From positions 1 through 16,057 of the forward strand of contig DGIP01000068.1 in assembly GCA_002386405.1 (NCBI GenBank): DNA of 16,057 bases, read 5' to 3'. Of this stretch, positions 14,541 through 16,057 are shown piece by piece (within the stretch, counting starts at the first letter, position 1; every line of letters starts with the position of its first letter). The notes under the pieces are model-generated. The model saw only the letters and a program-made list of their open reading frames with translations. It did not search any database and had not been told where the DNA came from. This DNA comes from Stenotrophomonas maltophilia. Its GTDB lineage: Bacteria > Pseudomonadota > Gammaproteobacteria > Xanthomonadales > Xanthomonadaceae. The translations under genes and the position numbers were made by a program.

Positions 14541-16057
14541 TTATTTCTTTTTGGCGGGGGTCGCGGTGGCCGGGACCGGGTCGCCGCCGTGGCGCTTGGT
14601 CATCCACCACTGCTGCAGCAGGCCCAGGCCGCCGTTGACCACCCAGTACAGGACCAGGCCGGACGGCATGAAGGCCATCATGACGCCGAAGATCAGCGGC
14701 ATCATCTGCATCATCTTGGCCTGCATCGGATCCATGCCCGGTGCCGGGGTCAGCTTCTGCGTGGCCCACATCACCGCCACGTTGATCACCGGCAGGATGA
14801 AGTACGGGTCGCGCGCGGTCAGGTCCTGGATCCAGCCCAGCCACGGGGCCTGGCGCAGTTCCACCGATTCCACCAGCACCCAGTACAGCGCGAAGAAGAT
14901 CGGCATCTGGATGAGGATCGGCAGGCAGCCGCCCATCGGATTGATCTTTTCCTTCTTGTACAGCTCCATCATCGCGGTCTGGAACTTCTGGCGGTCATCG
15001 CCATAGCGCTCCTTGAGCTGCGCGATGCGCGGCTGGAAGCGACGCATCTTGGCACCGCTCTTGTACTGCACCGCCGACAGCGGATACAGCACCAGCTTCA
15101 GCAGCACCACCAGGCCCACGATGGCCCAGCCCCAGTTGTTGACGACCTTGTGGACTTGGTTCAACACCCAGAACAGGCCCTGGCCGATCACGGCCATGAT
15201 CGAGAAGCGGCTGTAATCGACAACGCGATCCAGGCCCGGCACATCTTCCTTGGCGATCTGGTTGACCAGCTTCGGGCCCACCCACAGGCGTGCCTCGCTG
15301 CTCACCTGCTGGCCCGGGGCCACGGTGAACGCCGGGCCGGTGGCCTGGATCTGGTCGCGGCCGTCATGCTGGGACAGCGAGTAGTTCGCGGCCTGGTCCT
15401 TCTGCGGCACCCACGCGGTGAAGAAGTGGTGCTGCAGCATCGCCACCCAGCCACCGGTGACCTGCTGGTTCAGCGGGCCGTCGTCCAGGTAATCCTTGAA
15501 GGCACGGCGCTGGTACTTGCCGTCCTTGTCGAACCAGGTCGCGCCGTTGAAGCTGAACGAGTCCGGGTTGGTCATGCTGCGCGACAGGATCGTCGGCGTG
15601 CGGTCCAGGGTGCGGTACACGTAGCCGCTCCACGGGGTGGTGCCGCCGTTGATCACTTCGTCCTTGACCTTGACCGCGTATTCATTGCGGTTGACGGTGA
15701 AGGTACGGCGGATGCTCACGCCGTTCGGGCCATTCCACACGAACGGGATCTGCAGTTCGTTCTGGCCCTTGGCCAGCACGAAGTCCTTGGCATCGCCCAC
15801 CAGCGTGAAGCCGTTGGCTTCCGGCACCGGCATGCTCTTGTCCTGGCTGGTCCAGCCGGTCACCGCGCGGTACGGGTGGGCCGGGTCTTCGGTCAGCAGG
15901 CGCACCGGCGGGCTGCCGTCGTCCTTGGTCTGCGGGAACTGCAGCAGCTCCGCATCCAGCACGGTGCCGCCATCGAGCACCAGGCGCAGCACGTCGGTGG
16001 TGACGGTCACGCGCGGCGCGCCGGCCTGGGCCTGCGCGGTCGGCTGGGTGGCCGGGG
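14541..16057 (-). CDS. yidC: Membrane protein insertase YidC, N-terminus cut off by the window edge
   Basis: The frame is open from the right edge to the TAA at 14543-14541, giving 504 visible residues. YidC inserts and folds inner-membrane proteins, alone or with SecYEG. The large periplasmic domain specific to Gram-negative YidC starts near [20 protein letters not shown]. The conserved insertase core follows: [20 protein letters not shown], the cytoplasmic hairpin [20 protein letters not shown], then [20 protein letters not shown] and the last helices near [20 protein letters not shown]. The core arginine of the hydrophilic groove is expected in the [14 protein letters not shown] stretch. 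The protein ends in a basic tail PAKKK. Missing are the first helix and part of the linker; the visible start [10 protein letters not shown] looks like that linker. An internal GTG at 16010 is not the true start. Confidence 0.97.
   Translation of the reverse strand, partial: PATQPTAQAQAGAPRVTVTTDVLRLVLDGGTVLDAELLQFPQTKDDGSPPVRLLTEDPAHPYRAVTGWTSQDKSMPVPEANGFTLVGDAKDFVLAKGQNELQIPFVWNGPNGVSIRRTFTVNRNEYAVKVKDEVINGGTTPWSGYVYRTLDRTPTILSRSMTNPDSFSFNGATWFDKDGKYQRRAFKDYLDDGPLNQQVTGGWVAMLQHHFFTAWVPQKDQAANYSLSQHDGRDQIQATGPAFTVAPGQQVSSEARLWVGPKLVNQIAKEDVPGLDRVVDYSRFSIMAVIGQGLFWVLNQVHKVVNNWGWAIVGLVVLLKLVLYPLSAVQYKSGAKMRRFQPRIAQLKERYGDDRQKFQTAMMELYKKEKINPMGGCLPILIQMPIFFALYWVLVESVELRQAPWLGWIQDLTARDPYFILPVINVAVMWATQKLTPAPGMDPMQAKMMQMMPLIFGVMMAFMPSGLVLYWVVNGGLGLLQQWWMTKRHGGDPVPATATPAKKK

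Overview
The window is GC-rich (most genes look about 65-75% GC) and reads as chromosomal DNA of a Xanthomonadaceae gammaproteobacterium, most likely Stenotrophomonas (S. maltophilia group). The reasons are the protein families and their order (yidC and mnmE close together, as near the replication origin), the codon bias, and a GTAG-headed extragenic palindrome of the type called SMAG in S. maltophilia. The genus is an inference from recognition, not from a search.

Layout. 1-1455 (+): the 3' part of a LysR-family regulator, then a LysE/RhtB-type exporter. 1620-2003 (+): a small cysteine-rich protein of unknown function. 2104-3534 (+): an APC/CAT-type amino acid permease, ending at a GTAG-headed hairpin that lies between two convergent genes. 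3580-6003 (-): a two-gene unit with an RlmI-like 23S rRNA methyltransferase upstream and an exported M19 dipeptidase downstream. 6047-7237 (+): a sigma70-like promoter, a yybP-ykoY (Mn2+) riboswitch and a TerC/Alx-family membrane protein. 7337-8107 (+): a rhomboid protease whose stop codon abuts that of a convergent exported glycerophosphodiester phosphodiesterase (8108-9208, -). 9310-10344 (-): a RhuM-family protein of clearly lower GC. 10425-11768 (-): mnmE. 11772-14450 (-): an 892-residue lipoprotein that joins a NodB polysaccharide deacetylase, a caspase-like peptidase, an EF-hand-type loop and three TPRs. 14541-16057 (-): yidC, cut by the right edge, with a strong terminator just after it.

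How the genes work together. The minus-strand block yidC, deacetylase-caspase lipoprotein, mnmE, rhuM, glpQ-like all points the same way. The yidC terminator separates yidC from the rest. The lipoprotein gene and mnmE are only 3 bases apart, so they are probably co-translated. The riboswitch links the TerC/Alx protein to manganese homeostasis, with promoter, aptamer, a possible expression platform and coding region all visible in one stretch.

The two most notable items are the deacetylase-caspase-TPR lipoprotein, whose catalytic motifs all appear intact, and the complete riboswitch leader. The rhuM gene is the best candidate for a recent acquisition. No tRNA, rRNA, CRISPR array, IS element or prophage was seen, and no gene-free stretch exceeds 300 bases.
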